DNA from: Pseudomonas rhizosphaerae | GTDB lineage: Bacteria; Pseudomonadota; Gammaproteobacteria; Pseudomonadales; Pseudomonadaceae | Length of the DNA stretch: 64,000 nucleotides | Reading direction: 5' to 3' | Assembly: GCF_000761155.1 (NCBI RefSeq) | Contig: NZ_CP009533.1 | Span: forward strand, 4,581,501 to 4,645,500 | Part shown: piece by piece, positions 8,980 through 18,711 of the stretch | How positions within the stretch are numbered: the first letter of the stretch is position 1 | Layout: every line of letters starts with the position of its first letter | Position numbers and translations under genes: made by a program | Notes under the pieces: model-generated | The model's database searches: none | Told to the model about the DNA's origin: nothing | Seen by the model: only the letters and a program-made list of their open reading frames with translations

Positions 8980-9891
8980 TCACTGAAGGCTGTTCAGCGT
9001 CTCGTCGCGACGAGCATTGAACAATGCCTTGGTCTCACGCAAATACTCCAGACGTTGATGGGGCGCCAGCCATTGCGCATAAAACTGTGCCAGTCGAGTT
9101 TTTCTGACGTCCAAAAGCACCGGGTTCAGTGCTTGCAGTACGCGACGGCTCGCGGGGCTGTCCGAGCAGCCCACGTGGACGAGTTGTGAGCGTGATGCGC
9201 TCTTGATCGGTATCTGCACCAGCTCTTGCGGGTCCAGGCCTTCCTGACGTGCCTGGTAGCGAGCTTCCTGCCAGTAGCCAAGCACGGCCTGAATCCGCCC
9301 CAGCCTTTCCATGCGCAGCAGGCTGCCCATGGCATCGTTGCCGTGATGGGCGAGCACCTGGCTACCGTCGGCTTCGTCGAGGATTCGGTCGACGGCGCTG
9401 CCGTAGCTGCGCTCGGCGATGACGCCCAAGGTCATGGTCTTGCTGTGCAGCAGGGCGCCCAGATCGACCTTGCCGTCTTGCATGAAATCGGCAATCAGCG
9501 GTAGGTCGTCGCGCTGCATGATCAGTGCATTGCTGAGCACGTTCATGCTCGGCACGGAATACAGAATGGTTTGTGCCCGCCGTGCGGTCCAGAGCAAGGC
9601 CGGGTCGCAGCTGAGCCCGGACTCGCCGAGCATCTGCGAGGCGCGCGCGCGATTGACCCTGAGCACACTGTGATCGTAGTCGGGCAGGGCCGCGCGTAAC
9701 AGCGGCAAGGCTTGGTCGACGGCGCCCTGGTTGCGGTCGGGACCACTGGCAATGGTCAGCGGCGCCAGATCGCGCAGCAGCCATGTGATGGTTTCCCGGC
9801 CATGGGCGTGGGGCGAGGTCAGCAGGCAGGAGCACAGCACCAGGGATAAAAGAAAGCTGCCGGCCGGCAGCATTCTGGAACACAAGTCCAT
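8980..9891 (-). CDS. periplasmic solute-binding-like protein
   Basis: A 303-aa exported protein. It begins with a signal peptide (about 1-30, core SFLLSLVLCSCLL) and continues as a bacterial type 3 solute-binding-like fold (ETITWLLRDLAPL at the N terminus, a GVIAERSYGSAVD motif in mid-protein). It resembles lone binding proteins of the TIGR02285 type found in Pseudomonas and has no transporter genes beside it. The start at 9891 has AAGGA 5 nt upstream and places the signal peptide at the N terminus. The related fold in the sensor domains of the nearby hybrid kinase suggests, but does not show, a shared sensing role. Confidence 0.7.
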   Translation of the reverse strand: MDLCSRMLPAGSFLLSLVLCSCLLTSPHAHGRETITWLLRDLAPLTIASGPDRNQGAVDQALPLLRAALPDYDHSVLRVNRARASQMLGESGLSCDPALLWTARRAQTILYSVPSMNVLSNALIMQRDDLPLIADFMQDGKVDLGALLHSKTMTLGVIAERSYGSAVDRILDEADGSQVLAHHGNDAMGSLLRMERLGRIQAVLGYWQEARYQARQEGLDPQELVQIPIKSASRSQLVHVGCSDSPASRRVLQALNPVLLDVRKTRLAQFYAQWLAPHQRLEYLRETKALFNARRDETLNSLQ

Positions 9892-10070
9892 GGCATTCCT
9901 TGCGCAGGGAGTGGGGTGAAAGTGTCCGTTTTTGAAACACTGCGCCATCTTTACCATACCCCGGGCCATGATCAAAACGCGCCACGCGTCGCATCGCCGC
10001 GTGGTGGTCGTTGATCGAGGCCGCATCGGGTAGACTACCGGCCTTTTCCCGTTCCCAAGAAGCCTGCCCA

Positions 10071-10610
10071 ATGGCCCAGCCGTCGACCACCTACAAATTC
10101 GAACTGAACCTCACCGATCTTGATCGCAGCGTTTACCAAACCGTCAAGCAGACCATCGCGCGGCACCCTTCCGAAACCGAAGAACGGATGGCTGTGCGCT
10201 TGCTGGCCTACGCCTTGTGGTACAACGAGCAGCTGTCTTTCGGCCGTGGTCTGTCGGATGTCGATGAAGCTGCGCTGTGGGAAAAGAGCCTGGACGGCCG
10301 GATCCTGCACTGGATCGAAGTTGGCCTGCCCGATGCCGATCGTCTTACCTGGTGTTCACGGCGCACCGAGCGTACCAGTTTGCTGGCCTATGGCAGCCTG
10401 CGCGTGTGGCAGACCAAGGTGGTCGACGCGGTCAAGAACCTGAAGAACGTCAACATCGCCGCCGTGCCTCAGGATGTGCTCGAGACCTTGGCCAAGGACA
10501 TGCCGCGGGTCATCAAGTGGGACGTCATGATCAGCGAAGGCACGGTCTTCGTCACCGACGACCGTGGTCAGCACGAAGTCCAGCTCGAGTGGTTGTTGGG
10601 CGAGCGCTAG
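10071..10610 (+). CDS. yaeQ: YaeQ family protein
   Basis: A 179-aa protein of the YaeQ family, which has a PD-(D/E)XK nuclease-like fold and uncertain function (first described as a multicopy suppressor related to RfaH). The family features YKFELNLTDLDR at the N terminus, a central WIEVGLPD segment and the C-terminal half VTDDRGQHEVQLEWLLGER are all present. The chosen ATG gives the usual family length. recJ follows with 56 nt between stop and start, so co-transcription is likely. Confidence 0.88.
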   Translation: MAQPSTTYKFELNLTDLDRSVYQTVKQTIARHPSETEERMAVRLLAYALWYNEQLSFGRGLSDVDEAALWEKSLDGRILHWIEVGLPDADRLTWCSRRTERTSLLAYGSLRVWQTKVVDAVKNLKNVNIAAVPQDVLETLAKDMPRVIKWDVMISEGTVFVTDDRGQHEVQLEWLLGER

Positions 10611-10666
10611 GCCGCCCGGGTTTTATCTTTCCTTTTTGTCTTGCAGTGAGAACCGCCCCAGGCCCC

Positions 10667-12376
10667 ATGCGCATCGAACCCCGTCAGCTGCCCCAGACCC
10701 TGCCTTTTCTCGGTGATATGCCGCCCTTGCTCAACCGCCTGTATGCCGCACGTGGCGTATCGAGCGCCCAGGAGCTGGACAAGAGCCTGGCGCGGCTGAT
10801 TCCCTTCCAGCGGCTCAAGGGCATCGAGGCCGCGGTCGAGCTGCTGGTGACGGCCATCGACCAGCGCCAGCGCATCCTCATCGTCGGCGACTTCGATGCC
10901 GACGGCGCGACGGCCAGCGCGGTGGGGGTGCTGGGTCTGCGCCTGTTGGGCGCTGCGCATGTCGATTACCTGGTGCCCAATCGTTTCGAGTACGGCTACG
11001 GCCTGACCCCCGAGATCGTCGAAGTGGCCTTGCAGCGTGAGCCGCAGTTGCTGGTGACGGTCGACAACGGCATTTCCAGCGTCGAGGGCGTGGCTGCGGC
11101 CAAGGCCGCCGGGCTGCAGGTGCTGGTGACCGATCACCACTTGCCGGGGCATGAGTTGCCGGCCGCGGATGCCATCGTCAACCCCAACCAGCCGGGCTGC
11201 GAGTTCCCGAGCAAGAACCTGGCCGGGGTCGGGGTGATTTTCTATGTGCTGATGGCACTGCGGGCGCGGCTGCGCGAACTGGGCCGCTATGCTCAGGTGG
11301 CGCAGCCGAACATCGGCGAACTGCTCGACCTGGTGGCTCTGGGCAGCGTGGCGGACGTCGTGCCGCTGGACGCCAACAACCGCATCCTGGTGCACCAGGG
11401 GCTGGAACGAATTCGTGCGGGTCGAGCGCGGCCAGGGATCACGGCGATCCTGGAAGTGGCACGCCGCGAGCATGCGCGCATCACGTCGACCGACCTGGGG
11501 TTCATCCTTGGGCCGCGCCTCAATGCCGCCGGGCGTCTGGACGACATGAGCCTGGGCATCGAGTGCCTGCTGAGCAGCGACCTGCCCAGCGCCCAGGCCA
11601 TAGCGTCGCAGCTCGATGGGCTGAACCAGGACCGCAAGTCGATCGAGCAAGGCATGCAGCGCGAAGCCTTGGCTCAGCTCAAGGATCTGGCGGTCGAATC
11701 GATGCCGTTCGGCCTGTGCCTGTTCGATGCGCAGTGGCACCAAGGCGTGATCGGCATCCTGGCGTCGCGGCTCAAGGAGCGCTACCACCGGCCTACCATC
11801 GCGTTCGCCGATGCGGGCGACGGTCTGCTCAAGGGCTCGGCGCGTTCGGTCCAGGGCTTCCACATCCGCGATGCTCTGGATGCAGTGGCCGCGACTCATC
11901 CGCACCTGATCAGCAAGTTCGGCGGACATGCCATGGCGGCCGGGCTGACCTTGCCGCAGGAGAACTTCCCAGCGTTCTGCGAGGCGTTCGACGCGCAGGT
12001 GCGCAGCCAGCTGTGCGAGGAAGACCTGACCGGACGCCTGCTGTCCGACGGCACCTTGGGTGTCGAGGAGTTTCACCTGGAGCTGGCGCGCGCCCTGCGC
12101 AATGCCGGGCCCTGGGGGCAGCATTTTCCCGAGCCGATGTTCCACGGCGTGTTTCAACTGGTGGAACAGCGCGTGGTCGGCGAGCGTCACCTCAAGGTGA
12201 TGCTCAAGACCGAGTGCGGCAGCGTCAGCCTGGACGGTATCGCTTTCGGCATCGACCGCGAAGTGTGGCCCGATCCGTCGGTACGTTGGGTGCAGCTGGC
12301 CTACAAACTGGACCTCAACGAGTTTCGCGGGCGTGAGACGGTGCAGTTGCTGATTACCCACATCGAGCCGCGCTGA
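10667..12376 (+). CDS. recJ: single-stranded-DNA-specific exonuclease RecJ
   Basis: 569-aa 5'-3' ssDNA exonuclease of the DHH phosphoesterase family, used in RecF-pathway recombination and mismatch repair. Metal-binding motifs: DFDADG (75-80), TVDNG (131-135), DHH (156-158). A DHHA1 domain follows, with SARSVQGFHIRDAL and the KFGGHAMAAGL motif, then a C-terminal OB-type region. ATG 10667 gives the usual length. An in-frame GTG 21 nt upstream is a possible alternative, and the ribosome site is weak. Confidence 0.95.
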   Translation: MRIEPRQLPQTLPFLGDMPPLLNRLYAARGVSSAQELDKSLARLIPFQRLKGIEAAVELLVTAIDQRQRILIVGDFDADGATASAVGVLGLRLLGAAHVDYLVPNRFEYGYGLTPEIVEVALQREPQLLVTVDNGISSVEGVAAAKAAGLQVLVTDHHLPGHELPAADAIVNPNQPGCEFPSKNLAGVGVIFYVLMALRARLRELGRYAQVAQPNIGELLDLVALGSVADVVPLDANNRILVHQGLERIRAGRARPGITAILEVARREHARITSTDLGFILGPRLNAAGRLDDMSLGIECLLSSDLPSAQAIASQLDGLNQDRKSIEQGMQREALAQLKDLAVESMPFGLCLFDAQWHQGVIGILASRLKERYHRPTIAFADAGDGLLKGSARSVQGFHIRDALDAVAATHPHLISKFGGHAMAAGLTLPQENFPAFCEAFDAQVRSQLCEEDLTGRLLSDGTLGVEEFHLELARALRNAGPWGQHFPEPMFHGVFQLVEQRVVGERHLKVMLKTECGSVSLDGIAFGIDREVWPDPSVRWVQLAYKLDLNEFRGRETVQLLITHIEPR

Positions 12377-12533
12377 CCGGAACCACGGTTGCAGCCTGGT
12401 TGTCGACTAGTCTTCGAGAACGAGACAGGTACGTCCGTCCAGACGCCTTGCCAGCGTGTGCATACGCACCGTTGGCCGGCGTGGTTGGCCGGAGGCGTCT
12501 CGTCCCATCTGAAACTGTCAACCGAGGTGCCCG

Positions 12534-13640
12534 ATGAGCATGCTGCTCGAACCCTATACCCTCCGTCAGCTGACCTTGCGCAACCGCATCGCGGTGTCGC
12601 CGATGTGCCAGTACTCCAGCGTCGACGGCTTGGCCAACGACTGGCATCTGGTGCACCTGGGCAGCCGTGCCAGCGGCGGCGCTGGCCTGGTGTTTACCGA
12701 AGCCACCGCAGTGACCGCCGACGGCCGCATCACGCCCGAAGACCTTGGCCTGTGGAACGACGAGCAGATCGAACCCTTGCAGCGCATCACGCGCTTCATC
12801 ACTTCGCAAGGCGCAGTACCGGCGATTCAGCTGGCCCACGCCGGGCGCAAGGCCAGCACCTGGCGACCCTGGTTGGGCAAGCATGGCAGCGTGCCTGTCA
12901 GTGAGGGGGGCTGGGTGCCGGTCGGGCCTTCACGGATTGCCTTCGACCCACAGCACACCGCACCGACCGCACTGGATGAAGCGGCCATCAAGGACATCGT
13001 CCAGGCGTTCGTCGACGCCACCCGGCGCGCGTTGACCGCCAATTTCAAGGTGGTCGAGGTACACGCCGCCCACGGTTACCTGCTGCATCAGTTCCTATCG
13101 CCGCTCAGCAACCAGCGTCAGGACCACTACGGTGGCAGTTTCGAAAATCGTATTCGTCTTACCCTGGAAGTCACCCAGGCGATTCGCGATGTGTGGCCGG
13201 CGGAGCTGCCCGTGTTCGTGCGCGTGTCGGCGACCGACTGGGTCGAAGACGGCTGGAACCCGGACGAGACCGTCGAGCTGGCCACGCGTTTGAAAGCGCT
13301 GGGCGTAGACTTGATCGATGTATCGTCTGGTGGGACTTCGGCCAATGCCGAGATTCCAACCGGGCCTGGCTATCAGACACGCTTCGCCGAGCGCGTGCGC
13401 AAGGAAGCGGATCTTGCCACCGGTACCGTGGGCATGATCACCGACCCTGCACAGGCCGAGCATATTCTGCGCACCGGCCAGGCTGACATCATCCTGCTGG
13501 CGCGTGAATTGTTGCGCGATCCGTACTGGCCCCTGCACGCCGACGAAGACCTGGGTGGTCGCCTGGCCACGTGGCCGGCTCAGTACCAGCGCGCGACCCA
13601 CCGCGATCAGCCGATCCTGGAATCGGACCTGCGCGACTGA
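12534..13640 (+). CDS. NADH:flavin oxidoreductase, Old Yellow Enzyme family (XenA/YqjM-like)
   Basis: A 368-aa FMN ene-reductase that reduces activated C=C bonds or nitro groups of xenobiotics. It belongs to the thermophilic-like XenA/YqjM class: Cys25 in SPMCQY tunes the flavin, the HxxH pair His177/His180 (VEVHAAHGYLL) binds substrate, and QLAHAGRK (99-106) is conserved. The start follows GAGGTG. The 157 nt upstream contain a perfect 8-bp inverted repeat (AGACGCCT 12441-12448 / AGGCGTCT 12493-12500) of unknown role. Calling it XenA itself would need sequence comparison; several paralogues occur in pseudomonads. Confidence 0.9.
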   Translation: MSMLLEPYTLRQLTLRNRIAVSPMCQYSSVDGLANDWHLVHLGSRASGGAGLVFTEATAVTADGRITPEDLGLWNDEQIEPLQRITRFITSQGAVPAIQLAHAGRKASTWRPWLGKHGSVPVSEGGWVPVGPSRIAFDPQHTAPTALDEAAIKDIVQAFVDATRRALTANFKVVEVHAAHGYLLHQFLSPLSNQRQDHYGGSFENRIRLTLEVTQAIRDVWPAELPVFVRVSATDWVEDGWNPDETVELATRLKALGVDLIDVSSGGTSANAEIPTGPGYQTRFAERVRKEADLATGTVGMITDPAQAEHILRTGQADIILLARELLRDPYWPLHADEDLGGRLATWPAQYQRATHRDQPILESDLRD

Positions 13641-13668
13641 ACGTGGCCAGGGGTTTAAACGATGTCGT

Positions 13669-13698
13669 CTTCGCCCACCGTAGATTCGGTGGGCGAAG
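13669..13698. terminator. hairpin between convergent genes, probable bidirectional terminator
   Basis: Perfect 12-bp stem CTTCGCCCACCG (13669-13680) / CGGTGGGCGAAG (13687-13698) with loop TAGATT, between the oxidoreductase gene and the convergent opgD. It lacks a clean U tract on either side. Confidence 0.65.
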
Positions 13699-13719
13699 AG
13701 CTCGGGGGCTGTCGGCCCG

Positions 13720-15333
13720 TCAGACGTACTTGCGCTTTTCCGGCGCCGGCGGGAAGTACTGATAGAGCCAGGTTTCACTGAGGGTGCGCCCCTGGGTCTT
13801 GATGAACAGGCGCATGTCCACCGGATCGACGCTGTCGCTGGTGGGGTACCAGTCGAACAGCACGCGGAAGCCCTTGATGTCGGGCAGCTCCAGTACCTGA
13901 ATGTCCTGCACCTTGCCGCCCGAAGCGGTAAGGATGGGTTCGATCGGCGTTCTCAACGAATCCAGTCCGCCACCGGTGAAGTCCACGGCAAAGCGCCGCG
14001 CCCAGACGTTCGGGTAATGTTCGCCCGGCGCCCAACCTTCGACGAAGCCGCCCATCCCCGAACGCGTGGCCGCGACCCGGGCCAGTGGCGTGCCGGTGGG
14101 CGCCAGGGCACTCCAGTACAGCTTGTAGCCGAAGTTAAGGGCGTCGCCTGCCTTGACTGGCGTTTTCGGTGTCCAGAAGGCAACGATGTTGTCCATGGTT
14201 TCACCGGTGGTCGGCAGCTCGATCAGATCAATCGCGCCTTCGCCCCATGCGGTAGTGGGCTCGACCCACAGGCTGGGTCGCTTGTGGTACCAGTCGACCG
14301 TGTCCTGGTAGTTGCTGAAGTCGTGGTCGGTCTGGATCAGGCCGAAGCCTTTCGGGTCGACGTCGGCGAAGGCGTTGAAGCGCACGCGGTCGGGGTTGTT
14401 CAGCGGTCGGCAGATCCATTCGCCATTGCCGCGCCACATGGCCAGGCGATCCGAATCGTGAATCTGCGGATGGATGGTGTCGCACATGCGCCGTTCGTGG
14501 TTGCCGCAGCTGAACATGCTGGTCATCGGCGCCACGCCCAGTTGCTCGATGTCCTGCCGCGCGTTGATGTGCGCGTCGATATCCATCACCACGCGCTCGG
14601 CCTGGCAATCGATGTCGAAGCGGTACGCACCGGTGGCGCTGGGCGAGTCGAGCAGGGCGTAGACCACGAAGCGGGTGCTGTCCTTGCTCGGCGTCTCGAA
14701 CCAGAACTTGGTGAAGTCGGGAAACTCTTCCTGCTTCTTGGCATAGGTGTCGATCGCCAGGCCGCGAGCCGACAGGCCGTACTGACCGGTGGCGTCGACG
14801 GCGCGGAAATAGCTGGCGCCAAGGAAGGACACCACGTCGTGGCGGTTCAGCTTGGGCGCCTTGAACAGTTTGAAGCCGGCGAAGCCCAGGTCGCCCTTGA
14901 GCTGCGAGGTGTCTACCGTGGTGTTTTTATAGTCGAACAGCGGCGGATGGAAATGCACTTCGCGCGCCTGCTTGCGGCCGGCATCGACGCTGTACATGCG
15001 CACCGGGGTGCGGAAGCCCATGCCCACGTGGAAGAACTGCACGTCCAGTTGGCCTTTGAGATCGTTCCACAGCGAATGGTTGGCGTCGTAGCCGATCGCG
15101 TTGAATTGCTGGGGCGTCATGTTGGCCAGGGTCGGGGGCAGGGTCTGCTTGTTGCTGACATAGGCCTGGGCGGCCAGGCTCTTGGCCTGGGCCTTGAGCA
15201 TGTCGAACGTGAATGGCTCGGCCTCGCCATCGGCAGTGGCAGCCAGGGCCTGGGCGGCGAACAGCCCGGTGCCTGACAGTCCGGTATAGGCCGCGAGGGC
15301 CATCGACGCTTTCAGAAGGTGCCTGCGGTGCAT
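13720..15333 (-). CDS. opgD: glucans biosynthesis protein D, periplasmic
   Basis: Member of the OpgG/OpgD (MdoG/MdoD) family, acting on osmoregulated periplasmic glucans. It is 537 aa from ATG 15333. The N terminus HRRHLLKAS is a twin-arginine signal followed by a hydrophobic stretch ending in AAQALA, which separates OpgD (Tat exported) from OpgG (Sec exported). Family segments include [15 protein letters not shown] at the start of the mature protein and an all-beta C-terminal domain. An upstream in-frame extension of 57 codons is poor coding sequence, so I reject it. It is divergent from the YebE-like gene; the 291-nt gap shows no other gene. Confidence 0.88.
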   Translation of the reverse strand: MHRRHLLKASMALAAYTGLSGTGLFAAQALAATADGEAEPFTFDMLKAQAKSLAAQAYVSNKQTLPPTLANMTPQQFNAIGYDANHSLWNDLKGQLDVQFFHVGMGFRTPVRMYSVDAGRKQAREVHFHPPLFDYKNTTVDTSQLKGDLGFAGFKLFKAPKLNRHDVVSFLGASYFRAVDATGQYGLSARGLAIDTYAKKQEEFPDFTKFWFETPSKDSTRFVVYALLDSPSATGAYRFDIDCQAERVVMDIDAHINARQDIEQLGVAPMTSMFSCGNHERRMCDTIHPQIHDSDRLAMWRGNGEWICRPLNNPDRVRFNAFADVDPKGFGLIQTDHDFSNYQDTVDWYHKRPSLWVEPTTAWGEGAIDLIELPTTGETMDNIVAFWTPKTPVKAGDALNFGYKLYWSALAPTGTPLARVAATRSGMGGFVEGWAPGEHYPNVWARRFAVDFTGGGLDSLRTPIEPILTASGGKVQDIQVLELPDIKGFRVLFDWYPTSDSVDPVDMRLFIKTQGRTLSETWLYQYFPPAPEKRKYV

Positions 15334-15586
15334 AGATAACCTGTTCTGAATCAACCTCGGTCGCTCCAAGCAACCTGCGAGGCTCAAATGGGAAGGTTTG
15401 GGCCTGCCTTGTCCAAACGCAGCGAACTGTACACAGATACCGTAATGTCCGATGTGTTCGCAAACTCCTGTAAAAAAGTTTTCCGAATATGTCCCCGTTG
15501 CCACTCGGATTGACCGAGGCGCTCGATCATTTACGCAACATCCCGAAGCAAATCACCATTCGAACCGCGCAACGGAATGCCCTTAC

Positions 15587-15616
15587 TCTCGTCAAACGTT
15601 TCTCCCATTGACGAGA
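15587..15616 (+). promoter_or_regulatory. perfect inverted repeat in the leader of the YebE-like gene
   Basis: TCTCGTCAA (15587-15595) and TTGACGAGA (15608-15616) form a perfect 9-bp inverted repeat around a 12-nt loop. It ends 8 nt before the ATG at 15625, so it overlaps the only purine-rich ribosome-site candidate (ACGAGA). It could be an RNA hairpin that masks translation, or an operator. Confidence 0.45.
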
Positions 15617-15624
15617 CCGAAAAA

Positions 15625-16377
15625 ATGAACACGCGTGGCTTGCTCGACCAGTTGTTCAAATCCGGCCAGGAACTGCTCAAGAACAAAAGCGCTGGCAGCT
15701 CGCCCCTGGGCGGCGGCGCTGGCAACGGCGGCGTGGCCGGCGCACTGGGCGGCCTGCTCTCGGGCAAGGGCGGCGCGGGCGGTGCTTTGGGCGGCCTGTT
15801 GTCGGGCGGCAAGGGCGCGCTGACCGGTGGGGCCATGGGCCTGCTGCTGGGCAACAAGAGTGCGCGCAAGTACGGCGGCAAGGCGCTGGCCTACGGCGGT
15901 CTCGCGGCGTTGGGCGTGATTGCCTACAAAGCCTATGGCAATTGGCAGGCCCAGCAACAGAGCGCCCCGCGGGGTGAGCCGCAGACGGTTGACCGCGTGC
16001 CGCCCCAGCAAGTCGAGGAGCACAGCCAGGCCATTCTCAAGGCGCTGGTGGCGGCCGCCAAGTCCGATGGTCATGTGGACGAACGCGAGCGGGAACTGAT
16101 CGAAGGCGAGTTCACCCGTCTGGATTCGGACAACGAGCTGCAGCAGTGGCTTCATACCGAGTTGAACAAGCCACTGGACCCGGCAGACGTGGCGCGCGCG
16201 GCCAAGACCCCGGAAATCGCCGCCGAAATGTACATCGCCAGTGTCATGATGGTGGATCAGGAACACTTCATGGAACGTGCCTACCTGGACGAGCTGGCGA
16301 AGCAGTTGTCCCTGGATCCGGCGCTCAAAGCGGAGCTGGAAAAGCAGGTCCGTCAGGCTGAAGTCGAAGTCGGCTGA
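15625..16377 (+). CDS. YebE-like DUF533/TerB-fold inner-membrane protein
   Basis: 250-aa protein of the YebE (DUF533) family. A glycine-rich N-terminal region (28-80) contains the motif GALGGLLSG twice (39-47, 53-61). One hydrophobic segment (about 88-104) is followed by a C-terminal alpha-helical TerB-like domain (about 130-245) with ILKALVAAAKSDGHVDERE. In E. coli the homologue is an envelope-stress-responsive membrane protein of unknown role. ATG 15625 is preferred over an upstream in-frame ATG because the family begins MNTRxLLDQLF. The gene is single and is followed by a terminator. Confidence 0.82.
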   Translation: MNTRGLLDQLFKSGQELLKNKSAGSSPLGGGAGNGGVAGALGGLLSGKGGAGGALGGLLSGGKGALTGGAMGLLLGNKSARKYGGKALAYGGLAALGVIAYKAYGNWQAQQQSAPRGEPQTVDRVPPQQVEEHSQAILKALVAAAKSDGHVDERERELIEGEFTRLDSDNELQQWLHTELNKPLDPADVARAAKTPEIAAEMYIASVMMVDQEHFMERAYLDELAKQLSLDPALKAELEKQVRQAEVEVG

Positions 16378-16502
16378 GGTCCGAACCCGAATTGAGCGAA
16401 GCAGGTCGCCGCCCGTCTGCCGATAGCGACGTCGGTCGGCAATAGTGGCGCATTGCTCTGGCCAATACCCTCGTTGATGAACGAAAGTGACACAGCAGCG
16501 CG

Positions 16503-16539
16503 AAATCGCCTGAGGTAGGACTATACTCAGGCGATTTTT
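16503..16539 (+). terminator. terminator of the YebE-like gene, with a TATACT box in its loop
   Basis: 12-bp perfect stem AAATCGCCTGAG (16503-16514) / CTCAGGCGATTT (16526-16537), 11-nt loop, then TT-C-G-TTTG. The loop holds TATACT (16522-16527), 46 nt before the wspA start. It could be the -10 box of the wsp promoter, but no good -35 element is visible. Confidence 0.75.
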
Positions 16540-16573
16540 CGTTTGTAGCTGTAGGAATTTTCGAGGGTTGACT

Positions 16574-18196
16574 GTGAAGAACTGGTCCTTGCGCCACCGC
16601 ATCCTGGCGAGTTTCGCCGTTGTCATTGCAATCATGCTGTTGATGGTCGTGGTTTCCTATTCACGTCTGCAAACCATCGAGACGAACGAATCCAAGGTCC
16701 GCACCGACAGCGTGCCGGGCGTCGTATTCAGTTCCATGATCCGCAGTGCCTGGGTCGACAGCTACGTGTACACCCAGCAGCTGGTAGGCCTGAGTTATCA
16801 GCGCGAGTTGATCACGGCCGACGAGGACCAGTACAAGAGCTTCGCCGAGCGCCTGACCCAGCAGATGGCCAATTACCGTGGCACGGTGCAGGACAGTGAT
16901 GACAGGGCCGCCTTCGAGGAATTCGCGCGGATGCGCGTGACCTATGAGAAAGCATTGGCCGATGTGCTGGAGGCCTATCGCCTGCGCAAGTTCAGCGAAG
17001 CCCAGCAGATGGCTATCGACGACCTGACACCGGCCTGGGCTGCCGGTCGCAAGCAGCTCAACTTCTTGATCGATCGCAACCGCGAAGCCGCCGAAAAGGC
17101 CACCAATGCCATCGACACCTCGGTGGCCGCAGCCAAAGTCAGCCTGGTGATTTCGCTGTTGGTGGCGATCATCGTTGCCGGCGTCTGCGGCCTGTGGTTG
17201 TTGCGCACCATCATGGCACCCATGCAGAAGATCGTGCGGATTCTGGAAGTGATGCGCAACGGTGACTTGAGCACGCGCCTGAGCCTGGCGCGCAAGGACG
17301 AGTTCAACGAGGTCGAACTGGGCTTCAACGACATGATGACCGAGCTCACCGCTCTGGTTGCCCAGGCCCAGCGATCCTCGGTGCAGGTCACCACCTCGGT
17401 GACCGAAATCGCCGCCACGTCCAAACAGCAACAGGCCACGGCGACCGAGACCGCTGCGACCACGACCGAAATTGGCGCGACCTCCCGAGAAATCGCGGCC
17501 ACTTCCCGCGATCTTGTGCGCACCATGGGCGAGGTTACCTCAGCGGCCGACCAGGCGTCCTCCCTGGCCGGCTCCGGCCAGCAGGGGCTGGCGCGCATGG
17601 AAGAAACCATGCACCAGGTGATGGGTGCCGCCGAGTTGGTCAACGCCAAGCTGGCGATCCTCAACGAGAAGGCCGGCAACATCAATCAGGTCGTGGTCAC
17701 CATCGTCAAGGTGGCGGACCAGACCAACCTGCTGTCGCTCAACGCTGCCATCGAGGCCGAGAAGGCCGGCGAATACGGGCGTGGTTTCGCCGTGGTTGCC
17801 ACCGAAGTGCGCCGCCTTGCGGACCAGACCGCTGTGGCCACTTACGATATCGAGCAAATGGTCCGCGAGATCCAGTCGGCGGTGTCGGCCGGGGTCATGG
17901 GCATGGACAAGTTTTCCGAAGAAGTGCGCCGCGGCATGTTCGAGGTGCAGCAGGTGGGCGATCAGCTGTCGCAGATCATCGGCCAGGTGCAGGCCTTGGC
18001 CCCGCGCGTGCTCATGGTCAACGAGGGTATGCAGGCACAGGCCACCGGTGCCGAACAGATCAACCATGCCTTGGCGCAGCTGGGCGATGCCAGCAGCCAG
18101 ACAGTGGAATCACTGCGCCAGGCCAGCTTTGCCATCGACGAGTTGAGCCAGGTCGCCACCGGACTGCGCGGCGGCGTCTCGCGCTTCAAAGTCTGA
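16574..18196 (+). CDS. wspA: surface-sensing methyl-accepting chemotaxis protein WspA
   Basis: 540-aa MCP-type receptor of the Wsp system. TM1 is at about 10-30, a short periplasmic domain follows, TM2 at about 190-212, a HAMP segment, and a signalling domain whose hairpin reads [27 protein letters not shown] across two blocks. The glutamate/lysine variants ([10 protein letters not shown]) are those of WspA rather than flagellar MCPs. GTG 16574 with CGAGGG 6 nt upstream is preferred to a TTG two codons earlier. The stop overlaps the wspB start by one nt. In P. aeruginosa WspA reports surface contact or envelope stress to WspE. Confidence 0.93.
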   Translation: MKNWSLRHRILASFAVVIAIMLLMVVVSYSRLQTIETNESKVRTDSVPGVVFSSMIRSAWVDSYVYTQQLVGLSYQRELITADEDQYKSFAERLTQQMANYRGTVQDSDDRAAFEEFARMRVTYEKALADVLEAYRLRKFSEAQQMAIDDLTPAWAAGRKQLNFLIDRNREAAEKATNAIDTSVAAAKVSLVISLLVAIIVAGVCGLWLLRTIMAPMQKIVRILEVMRNGDLSTRLSLARKDEFNEVELGFNDMMTELTALVAQAQRSSVQVTTSVTEIAATSKQQQATATETAATTTEIGATSREIAATSRDLVRTMGEVTSAADQASSLAGSGQQGLARMEETMHQVMGAAELVNAKLAILNEKAGNINQVVVTIVKVADQTNLLSLNAAIEAEKAGEYGRGFAVVATEVRRLADQTAVATYDIEQMVREIQSAVSAGVMGMDKFSEEVRRGMFEVQQVGDQLSQIIGQVQALAPRVLMVNEGMQAQATGAEQINHALAQLGDASSQTVESLRQASFAIDELSQVATGLRGGVSRFKV

Positions 18197-18711
18197 TGGG
18201 CGCATTGCCGATAGCCTCGTGCAGCAAGCTGTTCCTGCTGTTTCGCATTGCCCAGGAACGCTTCGCCCTGGATGCGCTGGAAGTTGCCGAGGTCCTGCCG
18301 TTGCTGCCGCTCAAGCCAGTCGCACAGGCGCCGGCCTGGGTCGCCGGGGTGTTCGCCCATCGTGGCCGGGTAGTGCCGGTGCTGGATGTCAGTGCGCTGA
18401 GCTTCGGCGTCGCTGCCGTGCGGCGCACCAGCACCCGGCTGGTGCTGGTGCACTACCCGCACGACCAGGCCGGCCCCGAGGCGCGCCTGGGGCTGATCGT
18501 CGAATACGCCAGCGAGACGTTGCGCTGCGACCCGCGCGACTTCAAGCCCACCGGCGTGCGTAACCGCGCCACGCCTTATTTGGGCCCGGTGCTTGAAGAC
18601 AGCCAGGGGCTGTTGCAATGGTTGCGGGTGCAGGATCTGCTCGAGCCTCAGGTGCGCGATCTGCTCTTTGCGCCGCAGTTGGCGGCCTCGGTATCGAGTG
18701 GGGCATCGTGA
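18196..18711 (+). CDS. wspB: CheW-like coupling protein WspB
   Basis: 171-aa single CheW domain (about 10-150: LFLLFRIAQERFALDALEVAEVLPL at the start, WVAGVFAHRGRVVPVLD in the core, split here). It couples WspA to the kinase WspE. Start and stop are both within TGATG-type 1-nt overlaps with wspA and wspC, so translation is probably coupled. Identity rests on the CheW fold plus its fixed place as second gene of the operon. Confidence 0.9.
   Translation: MGALPIASCSKLFLLFRIAQERFALDALEVAEVLPLLPLKPVAQAPAWVAGVFAHRGRVVPVLDVSALSFGVAAVRRTSTRLVLVHYPHDQAGPEARLGLIVEYASETLRCDPRDFKPTGVRNRATPYLGPVLEDSQGLLQWLRVQDLLEPQVRDLLFAPQLAASVSSGAS

Noticed and set aside
10011..10036. TTGATC and TAGACT ahead of yaeQ as a promoter
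   Set aside because: Spacing is only 14 nt, too short for a sigma-70 promoter.
10277..10666. Long N-terminal extension of recJ overlapping yaeQ
   Set aside because: The extension is an off-frame reading of yaeQ; RecJ homology begins at MRIEPRQLPQ.
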